DNA from: Ancistrus triradiatus
Taxonomy: Eukaryota; Chordata; Actinopteri; Siluriformes; Loricariidae
Length of the DNA: 64,000 nucleotides
NCBI GenBank assembly: GCA_025084515.1
Contig: JAJAGP010000768.1
Coordinates: 186,001 to 250,000 of the forward strand
Direction of reading: 5' to 3'
The position numbers and the translations under genes were made by a program. This document shows, one piece after another, positions 10,755 through 21,531 of the stretch (its first letter is position 1; every line of letters starts with the position of its first letter). The notes under the pieces were generated by a model. That model had not been told where the DNA came from and searched no databases. It saw nothing but the letters and a program-made list of their open reading frames with translations.

Positions 10755-13300
10755 TGTAGCGTGATCGCTGTGTCTCCCTCTCTTTACCCTCTTCCCCCAA
10801 GTCATAAACTTTACAACATCTTGGAATGCAAGAAGGCCCTACATCTGGACAGGATCTTAACCCCCACCGTTTGACTCCATCAACAGTTAACTCTTTCCCA
10901 AACCGACATACAACCTTCTACATCTCCATCCATAAACTAAGTCCATGTTGCTAATCTTAAAAAGGGTTTTTCAACGGTCCAGGCCACCAAGTTTTCTCAT
11001 TTCCTTTTAAAACTGATTTTTTGCCAAGAAAAAGAAAAAAATGTTTGAATAACGGTGTTTCCTTTCACAGTGAAAACCTTTCATCACACTCTCTTGCAAA
11101 CCTTATCACCCAAGCCTGCGCCAGAAGACACCCTGGTTTTATGACACAAAAACTCAGCTCTTGTCTAAGAAGCAAACTTTAATAATTGTATTCACTTTTT
11201 CTGGGAACAGTTTTATCTTCATCGAAACCTTTTAATTACTAACACCTAATCTTTGGTCCTGAGATCCAAACACGCTATATCATTTAAATGATTTCATACA
11301 CAGAAAAGTGGATCAAGGATATTCTTTTTATATCCACACAGTTATAGATTGTCATATGTTATGTTACTGCAATTTATGTATCTTCCATATCTACTTTGAT
11401 TAATGTTTTTAGTATAATTATCTTTTTTGCTTTGATATTTAGTGATCACGTTTAGTATGAAATAGAAATAACAGCTTTTTGGCCAACCCTATGTGTTTTG
11501 ATCGATCGGGTTTTAATAATTTGTGCAACAAACATGAAGTTATTTACAATGTACCTTCCTACAGCTGTATTAATCATAGTATTGTTTATTAAAAGTATGT
11601 AAATGCCTGTGCTGTAGTTTAAATGCTTTTAAACGATGTTCTGGTTTACCAGTCAAGGTGCTTTTGATCATCTTAAAACAAAAACCCCCCTAAAAAACCA
11701 ACGAAGTTCCTGCATCTAAACTTGTAACTTGTAACACAAAACCAAATGATTTTTGGTTATTGTGTGATACTTTTACTCTCTTATTTAATATGTAGGAATA
11801 TTATTTAATCCAAGTTAGAGACGTCGTGGTTTATGGTGAAATAAGGAACCGCATAGGAGAGCTTACTGAGGAGTAAGCTTTCTTCATTGGCTCCAAGCCT
11901 TACCGGCGTGCCCCCTCCGCTCTTGCCGGCGGCCGGTAATCATCTTCTCATTGGCTTAGTAAGGGCAACTTCCTTATGTCCGCCTCCAGCCGCCCCCCCG
12001 AGCCGGAACATCAAAAAGCAACGCGGGACGACCGCGTGGTGAGCTAGCATCAAGTTTCGTGTTTTAGTCTTGTGTCTCTTATGTTCTTTAAGTCTTTCCT
12101 TTGTCTTTTGTAGTTTTTCCTTTTTGTAGCGTTTTTGATCTCTTTCATTTTACTCAAGTTTTCGCGTTTTACTTTAAGTTTCCTGTATACAGCAGTATTA
12201 AGTACTTCGGGTATCGCGAACTAGAAAGATAGATAAAAAGACCAACCCAGACTCTAAGCTCTACTATTCTCGCACAGTCCAAGTTTTTCCGAGTTTTTGT
12301 TGAAGCTCCGTGGTGCTAGAACGTGCTCGACTCCACCTTTGGTCTGTGGCCAAGATAGAATCCGGAGTCGCACGCTCCGCAAGTCGAAGGTCAAGGAACC
12401 TGGCCTGATCACCAACAGCTGGGAAAAAAGCCAAACCGGAGCGAGGCACCTCAACAACATCTGTCGGTCCCACGGACCGAAGACACGGACGGAGGGCCTA
12501 TAGCCAAGATCTTACAGTCCACCAAACAGGAGCATCAGACATCTGAAGATTTGTACCGCTTCCGTTACATGTGTGACGTCGGACGACAGGCAGAGGCCCG
12601 GTTCCGTTCCATCTCCCTTCGCGTGAGCCTTCACAAAGCAATCGGCAATGTTACCACTGTTTGTGGCTGTTCTGGGTCCCTGAATTTACCGTACTTTGCG
12701 TTTTTAAGCTAAAACCACAACTTCAACATAGACTTATTCACGCCTAGTAAGTTTTTTCCATACTATCCACATTCAACGTACATAAGGTTTACCAGTAACA
12801 TTTGCAACGTTAGTAATTATTGCCGCGACCGATAAGTTACATAGAGTCATCTTGGTTTTTCTATTTTATTACTGTAATGTGTACGCTTGCCATTATTCCC
12901 TGTTCTCCATACTGCGATATATACATGTTTCATCGTCATTTTATGATTTTTAACTCTGTGAATACACAGCCGTTATTTACATTAGATAATCCTGTTGGTA
13001 TCGCCTTGTTTTTTGTAGTCTAATAATAACTTGTTTATAACCCCTTTTTGAATTTGCCGCTTGGTGTGATTATTAGTTCATTCATTCAAAGTCGAGGAAA
13101 AAATACTTTGAATTCACTATTCAGATATAGACTGATCAGTTTGTTGTTTCTTTTCTGGTTTCCAGATCGGCCAGTGAATTATTCATATTTTAATAATCGA
13201 TTTGGTGGTGCCTGGTATTTCTTAATTAATTCCAATGTAATTAAATTAATAAAGTTAATTAAAAATAATCCAATTAAAGTGTAGTCTTAGTTTGCTAACA
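10755..13300 (+). repeat. 5' LTR (2546 bp)
   Basis: Defined by alignment with 18000-20740. It includes a GC-rich, promoter-like block at about 11850-12050 with two ATTGG (inverted CCAAT) boxes at 11886 and 11950. A conserved block at about 12240-12660 has short frames on both strands; I take it as transcribed leader rather than a gene. AATAAAG near 13247 could be the poly(A) signal. It has a ~64 bp segment (about 11886-11949) that the other LTR lacks, and it lacks the duplication found at 18256-18717. Confidence 0.85.
11850..12050 (+). promoter_or_regulatory. GC-rich promoter-like block in the 5' LTR
   Basis: The only strongly GC-rich part of an otherwise AT-rich LTR. It holds CCGGCG/GCCGGC repeats at 11902-11937 and two inverted CCAAT boxes. 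The equivalent block in the 3' LTR (about 19370-19510) keeps one inverted CCAAT box. Promoter role is an inference from position and composition; no TATA box is obvious. Confidence 0.4.
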
Positions 13301-13306
13301 TATTAA

Positions 13307-13324
13307 TGGTGCTCCCGTGTGGGG
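13307..13324 (+). other. Putative primer-binding site
   Basis: TGGTGCTCCCGTGTGGGG starts 6 bp after the LTR end. TGG complements the CCA tail of a tRNA primer, and position and length fit. I could not match it firmly to one tRNA; it is loosely similar to an Ile-type site. Confidence 0.6.
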
Positions 13325-15086
13325 GAAGTGAAATCGGCCTTATGAATGATTAACTCTTATTCTATGCGGTAATTTCAAAACCCGTGGGCAATAGCGTTCT
13401 GTATTCAGGAGTCTGTACACAGTACAGAGGTGCGTTGCGAAAAGGTTATGAGCGTCTGCAGGTTTTAATTGTTGGAAAGTTGGTCTAAAGTTGAATAGCT
13501 GCTGGTGTGTTGGTTTGTGTAAAGAAAGGAAAACGCCCGCCGAGGCGTAATTGCAATCTAAGCTGCTTCTTGTGTCTTTGTGTGCGTGTGTTTGTATGCG
13601 CCGCTGTGCGTTGTATATCAAAGGTACATTGGTTAAGAATTGCCCGTTACTAAATAAGTCAAACTACTGATTGCATGCATTAGCGTATCCGAACGCTCCA
13701 TTTATTAAAATTAAGGCCTATAAAGCGTAAGAACGATTTTGCGAGTCTCCGAAATTGTGTATATGCGCCCAAAGTGTAAAATTTTAATTTCTTTCCGAGT
13801 CTCGAGAGAATTAGAATACATTCGGCCTCCCCGTGCTAAAAAGTAGCGTAGCTAAACTACTTTGTCGGCATCAACGTGTGATAGGGGAGTCTTTAAAATC
13901 GTAACACGCCGTCTGATACGGCTGTGCTTATAAACGCAGCATAAAAGTAAGCTGTTGTGAACACTGCCAATAAGGGGGCCCAAAATACCTGAAGAAACTG
14001 AATAGCGGGAGCTTAATTTTGCATGAAGCTGATCTCAGCTTGGGTTGGAAAAACGTTTGTGTAGGAAGAATCAGTTTAAATAGAAAGGCCACGGCTCGTG
14101 TAACGTGTCCTGTGATCCAATAAAACTCACCCTGAGCGAAAATACTCCACCCAGTCTGGATAGAAAGTGAGTGAAACCATTCAAAAGAATCAAACGTCCT
14201 TCGAAGGGCGGTGCTTAATGACGTCACGATTGATGTGCAATCTCATGACACCCCTGTTGTGCAAACTTTATCCTCTGGTGGCCCGATAAGGAACGCCCAC
14301 CCTTTGAGGAAGATAATATAGGTTATTGACGCCCCCCTTTTGTTGTGTCGATGTTACCCTCTTGTGGTCAGATACTGAACACCACCCTGTGAGGATAAAA
14401 TAGGCTATTGACCCCTAGTGGCCAAATCTTGAGTGAACAACTCAGAATTAATTACCTAGTGTTGCTGAAACACTGCAGCCTTTAAGAAACTTTTGCGTCT
14501 ATACTGTGAACTTACTGAAGCTCATCGAATGTAAAATTGTGATAACTTATCACTTAAATAATAGTGGACCTATAATGCGGTTTCATTTACTTTAATAGTG
14601 ACTATCAGTGGTCTTTGTTAATCACTATAAACTTTTAAGAAACCCTTATTATAACACGGTCACTGATTATCACTATCAAATTGAGTCTGCAAATTACTTC
14701 GGATTGAGCCTTTAATTAAAAGCCTTTAGGCTGCCCTAAATTTAATAAGTTTGCTGTTGTTTTGTTTATCACTCATAAAAATAAAATAAAATTAATAATT
14801 ATTTTGAATAATTTGATTGATTAAAAAAAAAAAAAAAAAAAAAAAAAATGTAATTTAATTTTTTTTGGCGGAATACGAAATAAACAAATAAAATAAAGCT
14901 TGCTCAAATACAGTAAAACCCACTCTCACCTTGCGTGCAGTGTACCTATTCGACCAGTAAACCCAATCATCATAAATACGTCCCTGAACAACAAAATGGC
15001 CGCTGAGCACGATCAAATCCCCTCTGTGTTGAAAAAACACTAATGAGGATGTTGAGTCGGCATTACTGAAGATTACTCGATCACTA
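13325..15086 (+). other. Long non-coding leader of the long-LTR element
   Basis: No convincing protein is encoded. Contents include a decayed ~60-70 bp tandem repeat at 14272-14428 and an A26 run at 14823-14848. An ATG at 14997 opens a 16-codon frame (MAAEHDQ...) just upstream of gag. A leader of 1.7 kb is long for such elements. Confidence 0.5.
14272..14428 (+). repeat. Decayed tandem repeat, about 2.3 copies
   Basis: Unit: CCTCTGGTGG / CCCTCTTGTGG, then a GATA..GAAC..CCACCCT stretch, then GAGGA..ATA and TAGG(T/C)TATTGAC. Copies start at about 14272 and 14353, and a partial third starts at 14412 (CCCCTAGTGGCC). Confidence 0.6.
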
Positions 15087-16430
15087 GTGCCCGACTACCT
15101 AAAAACCGCCCAAGCAAGTGACCCAGCTGAACTTGAGTCACTAAGGAATGCCTGCCTAACCGAATATCTAAGAACCGATTTTAGAAGTAAGGAGGCATCT
15201 CAACTAGTTATGAAACTGGTTGCCTTACAGATAACTGAGTTCAAGAATCGCTCTGTGGAACTGGAGCAGGCCACCGCAAAGCGCATGGCCCTTGAACAAC
15301 GCGATGCAAACCAGTGTAATAAAATTAAAGAGTTAGAAGGCACTGTGTCAAAATACAGTACAGGAAAGAAATTCCTGGATGTCCCAAGTGGACCATTGTA
15401 TGACCCCGATACATGTCCTGACCAATCAACAGGTGTACAGAACGTTCCCTGTTATGACCAGGAGCGGGATTATACTCCCAGAGTTGCTCCTGGATACTAT
15501 TCTCCCACTAGAACCAGGAGAGAGTCTCCTGACCGTGCCCAAATAACTCCCCCACGAGGGCAAGGGCCCAACTGACAGGGATCTCGATAAAATTGCCTGC
15601 AATGTAATTCGATCCGAGCCCACACCTGGTGGTGCTCATGATGTCCATGCATATGTGAATGACATCGAATTCTACCTGCGAAAATTTCCCCAAGCGACGG
15701 TAGACAACAGGATTTATTTAATCCGAGTAACCTCAAACCGAGAAGTTAGTAGTTTCGTCACGCGCCAGCCGGACTATATCCGGGGAAACTACTACCTGTT
15801 GTGTCAAGCATTGGAGGAGGAGTTCCCCAATCCTCTCACACAGACAGGACTGGCCGCAGCTCTATCAGTCAAACAGGGTAGGCAGGAGTCCCCACAGGTC
15901 TATTATCATCGTTTGCGTCAAGCCTATTTTGGTTTCAGCAATCAACCTGGCATGGAGGAGGATTTAAACTTTAAATCATTGTTTGTCCAAAACCTCCACC
16001 CTACTACCAGTTACTATCTAGGCATCTCAGCTTGCCCACGCACGTTAAACAATAGAGAATTGCGCGACTTAGCAATAAAGGGATTTGTTAAATATCAGCA
16101 AACTGCCCATAAGCAGGTAGACCCTCCTAGTGTGCTAAGTATTGATACCACCTGTTTACCTTTAAAACAGAAAGGAACCCATCCAGCACAGGACTCCAAT
16201 CAAGCCCAGGGCCTGAACAAGGGACCAGGAATCTCTCGGTCCCCACAAAACCATAGGCGTCGCAGGTACCCCAAACAACAGTGGTCAGAGCGTAATCAAA
16301 ACTGTGCGAATTCGGACACCGGTCAACATATCCTAAGGTATCGCCACAATCGGTCTCCTCCCGATCAAAGCAAAGTTGGACATGCCTCATGGTCTAATCG
16401 TCCCCGGGGCAACCCAAGACGACCTTTATC
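15087..16430 (+). pseudogene. gag of the long-LTR element (one frameshift)
   Basis: The first part (15087-15575, 162 codons) has a Leu/Glu/Lys-rich, probably coiled-coil segment at residues ~10-95 and then a Pro/Tyr/Asp-rich linker. The frame then shifts by one near 15570. The next frame is already open at 15574 and gives the capsid-like part: YVNDIEFYLRKFP, MEEDLNFKSLFVQNLHP and a CPRTLNNRELRDLAIKG helix, a pattern I know from fish LTR-element capsids. A basic RRRRYPKQQ tail follows; no CCHC zinc knuckle is seen. At 16431 the frame is cut by a short L2 insertion. Gag would form the particle that packages the RNA. Confidence 0.75.
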
Positions 16431-16582
16431 AAGTCAAGTCAAGTCAGATTTATTTATATAGCGCTTTTTACAATGGAGCATTGTCTCAAAGCAACTTTAC
16501 AAGTTTAGATTATCTCCTAGTAACTACGTCAAATCTCAAATTGAGCAAGCCTAGAGCGACAGCGGCAAGGATCTCCTTAGTC
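16431..16582 (-). mobile_element. L2 LINE 3' tail fragment
   Basis: On the minus strand: TTGCTCAATTTGAGATTTGA, then ACTAGGAGATAATCTAAACT, then AAAAAGCGCTATATAAATAA, ending in repeated GACTT units. The same text in plus orientation closes the L2 at 29340-30008. It interrupts gag of the long-LTR element. CTTTATC before it and CCTTATC after it may be a short target duplication. Confidence 0.8.
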
Positions 16583-17094
16583 TCCTTATCTCCTCAGTAC
16601 ACTACTGAGAACAGGGTTAGAACCAACCCGAGCCAAGAAAAAGGCTACAGCAAAAAGAGTAGGGCAGAAAACAAAACTAAAATGGTCAAAATCAGTCAGG
16701 AAGACTTAGCAACCCTTAAAAGAATAGTAGATAAGCTGTGTCAAATTGATAGCCAGGAAGCAGATCTGTCCTCTCTCACCTCTGTCCCCCTAAATTACCT
16801 GTCCAGCCTTTGTTAAGCCATGTTGAGACAGAGGAGGAGTGGATCCTCCTGGTTCTGATGGGAATAAACCTGCAGTACCAAGTCCCATACAGACTCCCCC
16901 TGTCATTGCATCAGGTGGAAATACTGATCAGCCCACCACAGGGGGGTGAGAAACTAATTCCTGCTAGTGCTGTGGTTAGTAGTCCAGTCAGACTCCAAAG
17001 GAAACAATTTTCAGGAGGATGGGCCAGCCAAGTCGTCTGACTTTCCGTCAGAGCCTGGCCCCCGGGTAAGCCACTGGAACAACGAGATACCTTC
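16583..17094 (+). pseudogene. gag-pol junction region, frames broken
   Basis: After the L2 tail, lysine-rich text (ATGGTCAAAATCAGTCAGGA at 16681, then a helical ~45-residue stretch) continues in one frame to 16816, and another frame runs 16810-17040. This is where nucleocapsid and protease should lie. I do not see a clear DTG/DSG protease box or a zinc knuckle, so the assignment rests on position only. Confidence 0.4.
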
Positions 17095-17760
17095 GTGTGT
17101 TCTCTGACCATACCTGAAACAACTTCGGCATCAACAAAAATCGATTCAGGGGGGTCAATGACAGCAACGCCTGAACTAACTAAGAAACCGAATCCTGAAC
17201 TTGAACCTCAAATTGAGTTAGTACCAAACGAAATTGACACCCTACAAAGTGATCAAAAGCGCGAGAAACACAGGGAGATCCTTATTGAGGATCGCAACTC
17301 ACTCACTCAAAATTCCTTAGACTTTGGACTAACCACACGTCCCGCTTATGTGCGTCCGTACAAAATTCCGTTAGCATCGTATGAGCCAGTGCAGGAACTC
17401 ATTGACAATCGTTCGGAAAAGGGATTGAAAAAGGGCATCAACCGACCCTGCCCCGCTCCAGTCTGGCCAGTGATAAAGCCAAATGACGCGTGGTGATTAA
17501 TGATTGACTACCTTTACCCTAGTGAGGGGTGCCCCAAACAACCTCCATTGCTAGGGGACCCCCTCTTCATAAAGTTTGGATTACGATCCTACCCATTACC
17601 AACACGTGCTTATTACTGGTCGGTTGTCCTTTTGGCTTTGGCAATTAGTATTGGTATATATCATAACCTGCAGAGCTACATACCTGTACATCAGACGCCC
17701 CATGAGTTGCCAGACAAGGGTCTGTTCAGACAGATACCAATAATGTTCAAGAAGCCCTAA
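17095..17760 (+). pseudogene. pol start fused to a membrane-segment frame
   Basis: Residues ~95-132 read as the beginning of a retroelement reverse transcriptase: YVRPYKIPLASYEPVQELID, then CPAPVWPVIKPN, the motif just before the first catalytic strand. A TGA at 17494 then interrupts, but the same frame continues with LMIDY. From about 17515 the match to RT is lost, and the rest of the frame has one hydrophobic segment (WSVVLLALAISIGIY) followed by a polar tail ending at 17760. The simplest reading is a large deletion joining RT to a downstream part, possibly env. That last point is inference. Confidence 0.6.
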
Positions 17761-17989
17761 AGAGGGTTTTCAGCAGCCTTTCTAGAAGTAAAAGAATAAC
17801 CTCCTATGTTATGCTACACTCCACTCAACTAGGTCAAATTTAGGTGCCACCTTCACATTACATTCTATCTCGAATCATCAGGGGGGACCCAGATTAAGAC
17901 ATAAAAGTGGTATTGCTTGCTCTCACCTGTCATTCCAGCTATCATTGCCTGAAGATGGATGAAGTCTGCTGTAGCACCAACTTCATCCA
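17761..17989 (+). other. 3' non-coding part before the polypurine tract
   Basis: No frame is supported. The stretch lies between the last pol/env-like frame and the polypurine tract of the long-LTR element. Confidence 0.5.
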
Positions 17990-17999
17990 CAGGGGGGAA
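17990..17999 (+). other. Polypurine tract
   Basis: CAGGGGGGAA lies directly before the 3' LTR (TGAAGCG). This is the expected site of plus-strand priming. Confidence 0.75.
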
Positions 18000-20740
18000 T
18001 GAAGCGTGATCGCTGTATCTCCTTCTCTTTACCCTCTTCCCCCAAATCATAAACTTTACAGCATCTTGGAATGCAAGAAGGCCTTACATCTGGACAGGAT
18101 CTTAAACCCCCACTGTTTGACTCCAATCAACAGTTAACTCTTTCCCAAACCGACATACAACCTTTGACATCTCCAATCATAAACTAAGTCCATGTGCTAA
18201 TCTTAAAAGGGGGTTTCAACGGTCCAGGCCACCAAGTTTTCTCAATTTTCCTTTTAAAACTGATTGTTGCAGAATATAACGGTTTCCTTCACAGTGAACC
18301 TTTCATCACAGCTCTCTTGCAAACCTTATCACCCAAGCCTGGCGCCAGAAAGACACCCCTGGATTTATGACACAAAGAACTCAGCTCTTGTCCTAAGAAG
18401 CACAACTTGGGAGGTAAGGTTGTGGAGAAAAGAGCTCGGTCAAAAAGTAGAAACAAAGAGCAAATGAGGAGCAACACATGAAAAGTTAAAAAGAAAACAC
18501 AATAAGGAGCAGACGGTTAGAGATAGACAACAGAAACAAGGAAAACGGGAAAGTGTTTAAAACTGAGTGTTGCAGACTATAACGGTTTTCCTTCACAGTG
18601 AACGCTTCCATCAACAGCTCTCTTGCAAACCTTATCACCCAAGCCTGGCGCCCAAAAGACCACCCCTGGATTTTATGACACAAAGAAACCTCAGAGCTCT
18701 TGTCTAAGAAGCACAACTTTAATAATTGTATTCAACTTTTTCTGGGAACAGTTTATCTTCATCGAAACCTTTTAATTACATAACAAATAATCTTTGGGTC
18801 CTGAGAAGTCCAAAACATGCTATATACATTTAAAATGATTCATACAAAGAAGTGATCAAGGGATATTCTTTTATATTCCACACACCGTTATAGATTATAC
18901 ATATGTATGTTACTGAATTTAATGTATCTTCATATCTACTTGATTATGTTTTTAGTAATAATTTATCTTTTTGTGCTTTGACTATTTAGTGATCCCGTTT
19001 AGTATGATATTAGAAATAACAGCTTTTGCCTATGTGTTTTTGATCGATCGGGTTTTTTTAATAATTTGTGCAACAAACATGAAGTTATTTACAATGTACC
19101 GTTTCCTACAGCTTGAATTAATCATAGTATTGTTTAGTTAAAAAGTAAGTAAATGCCTGTGCTGTAGTGTTAAAATGCTTTAACGATGTTCTAGGTTACC
19201 AAATCAAGGGTGCTTTTGATCATCTGAACCTAAACTAACAACGAAAGTCTGCATCTAAACTTTTTTAAATTTTGGTTTATTGTGTGATTACTTTTAATCT
19301 CTTTTAGAATATGTAGGAATATTATTTAATCCAAGTTAGGACGTCAGTGTTTTGGTGGTGAAATAAGCCGCGATAGGAGAGCTTTACTGACGAGTCAGCT
19401 TCTCATTGGCTAAGTTAAGGGCAACTCCTTATGTCCCGCCTTCAGCCGCCCCCCCCGAGCCGGAACATTCAAAAAAAGCAACGCGGACGGAGTCACCGCG
19501 TGGTGAGCTGCTTAGCATCAAGTTTCGTTGTTTTAGTCTTGTTTGTCTTTATGGTCTTTGAAAGTCTTTCCTTTGTCTTTGTAGTTTTTCCTTTTTGTAG
19601 CGTTTTTGATTATTCATTTTACTCAAGTTTTCGCGTTTACTTTAAAGTTCTGTATACAGCCGTCTTAAGTAGTTCGTTATCGCTGAACTAGAAGATAGTT
19701 AAAAGACCAACCAGACTCTAAGCTCTACTATTCTCGCCACAGTCCAGTTGTTTTCCGAGTTTTGTTGAAGCTCGTGGTGCTGCTAGAACGGTGCTTAGAC
19801 TCCACATTTGTCTGTGGCCAAGATAGAATCCGAGTCGCACGCCCGCAAGTCGAGTCAAGGACCTGATCACCAACAGCTGGGAAAAAGCCCAACCGGAGCG
19901 AGGCCCCTCAACACATCTGTGGTCCACGAACCGAAGACACGGACCGGAGAGGCCTATAGCCAAGATCTTACAGTCCACCAAACAGGAGCATCAGAATCTG
20001 AAGATTTGTACCGCTTCCATTACATGTGTGACGTCGGACGGACAGGCAGGAGGGCCGAGTTCCGTTCCATCTCCTTCGCGTGAGCCTTCCACAAAGCAAT
20101 CGGCAAGTACCACTGTTGTGGCAGTTCTGGGTCCCTGATTTATTGTAGTTAGCGTTTTTAAGCTAAAACCACGCTTCAACATAGACTTATTCACGCCTAA
20201 GTTAATTTTTACCATACTATACTTTCAATTTTCAACGTAATTAAGGTTACCATAAACATTGCAACGTTAGTAATTATGCGCGGACCGATAAGTTACATAG
20301 AGTCATCTATGGTTTCTGATTTTATTACTGTAATGTGTACGCTTGCCATTATTCCCTGTTCTCCATACTGCGATATATACATGTTCATCGTCATTTTATG
20401 ATTTTAACTCTGTGATACACTCGTTATTACATTAGATAATCTGTTGGTATCGCCTTGTTTGTAGTTAATAAACTTGTTTATAAACCCTTTTGAATTTGCC
20501 GCCTGGTGTGATAGTTCATTCATTCAAAGGTCGAGAAAAATACTTTGAATTCACTATTCAGATATAGACTGATCAAGTTTGTTGTTTCTTTTTCCTGGTT
20601 TCCAGATCGGCCAGTGAATTATTCATATTTTTAATAATCGATTTGGTGGTGCCCGGTATTTCTTAATTAATTAATATAATTAAATTAATAAAGTTTAATT
20701 AAAAATTAATCCAATTAAAGTGTAGTCTTAGTTTGCTACA
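18000..20740 (+). repeat. 3' LTR (2741 bp)
   Basis: Aligns end to end with 10755-13300. Differences are mostly short insertions and deletions. It carries a unique internal duplication (18256-18411 repeated at 18557-18717 with a 145 bp purine-rich spacer not found in the 5' LTR). It lacks the ~64 bp GC-rich segment of the 5' LTR. It ends GCTACA and is followed by the TACG target duplication. Confidence 0.85.
18256..18717 (+). repeat. Segmental duplication inside the 3' LTR
   Basis: GTTGCAGAATATAACGG...AAGCACAACTT (18268-18411) returns as GTTGCAGACTATAACGG...AAGCACAACTT (18570-18716). The spacer 18412-18556 is A/G-rich. The 5' LTR has a single copy (about 11010-11170). Confidence 0.85.
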
Positions 20741-21292
20741 TACGTCTCTGCTTGATCTCTGCAGCATTTGTCCCTTCTCTATCCCACATCGCTTCCATAA
20801 CTATTTATTTCGCTGCATCGCCAATCTCATTTTCAGTCTTTATCTATTCATTAATCTCTCAAAGATTTATGTTCATCATTTTAATATGTTTTATTTTTCT
20901 CTTCAGTGTTTTCCGTTATCCCCCCACACTCCTTTTCTACTTCTGCAGTTACATTTTAACTTTCCCTTTCCCCTCCCCCAGCCAGCATAGCCTCACTCAA
21001 ACAGCTGTTTTCAATTATCTTTCATTATGCTTATACAGCACTGGCCTTCTCTCTCTACATGCTCATGCATCTTTCTGTTCATTGGAATTCCTTCCTCTCT
21101 TGATTTCACATCTATTCTGTTCTCTTTCCCTTTCTTATCTAATATTTTTTTTCTCTGTTCTGTTTGCTCACTAAACAAGCCAACAATTTAGCACACAGCA
21201 ATTATAGTTGTAGTTGTTATTTCAAAGCCTCTCCCCAAATGCTTAGGACCTCTCATTCTCCAAACAGTGTTCTCTTTTTTCTTGCATTCTTG
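20741..21292. other. Pyrimidine-rich sequence between two retroelements
   Basis: Begins with the TACG target duplication of the long-LTR element and leads to the (CT)n tract. A long Phe/Leu/Ser frame (20752-21174) reflects T/C composition. I do not believe it is a gene. Confidence 0.4.

Positions 21293-21345
<53 letters not shown>
21293..21345. repeat. (CT)n microsatellite
   Basis: An uninterrupted CT run that stops exactly where the Tx1-clade L1 5' end (GCGCATGCG) begins. Confidence 0.95.
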
Positions 21346-21347
<2 letters not shown>

Positions 21348-21531
21348 GCATGCGTAGGCGGGCGAGGGAAGTGTGGCGAGTGAGCTTAGGAGCGTTTGGC
21401 GTTTAAGGCCAAAATTCCGTTTATTAATTTTTTTTTTCAGTCTCGTTTTTTTCTGTATACTAATTTACTTTAGTTAGTGTGTGTGTGCGCGCGCGTGTGT
21501 GTGTGTACGTGCGTGAACACTGACGGCAGTA
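21346..21531 (+). promoter_or_regulatory. L1 5' leader / internal promoter
   Basis: GCGCATGCGTAGG at 21346-21358 resembles the NRF1 motif GCGCATGCGC. A G-rich stretch, a T run and a short TG/CG repeat (21475-21513) follow, then ATG at 21531 (MASSDASRF). LINE promoters lie inside the 5' leader. The promoter role is inferred from position and motif. Confidence 0.45.

Larger units (their letters stand above)
10755..20740 (+). mobile_element. Long-LTR retroelement (ERV or Gypsy-like), about 10 kb
   Basis: The two near-identical ends begin TGTAGCGTGATCGC / TGAAGCGTGATCGC and end GTTTGCTAACA / GTTTGCTACA. TACG at 10751-10754 and 20741-20744 is a perfect 4 bp target duplication. Order inside: LTR, primer-binding site, long leader, gag, pol start, short membrane-segment frame, polypurine tract, LTR. 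Most of pol is deleted, so this copy cannot move on its own. Gag and the start of RT fit either vertebrate Gypsy or a retrovirus; 4 bp duplications occur in both. The LTRs are much longer than the 0.3-1 kb usual for fish elements. Confidence 0.85.

Noticed and set aside
12254..12503. Small gene in the 5' LTR
   Set aside because: Frames occur on both strands and are not kept in the same form in the 3' LTR copy, where indels change them.
20752..21174. 140-codon frame
   Set aside because: Phe/Leu/Ser translation of a pyrimidine-rich tract with no known domain.
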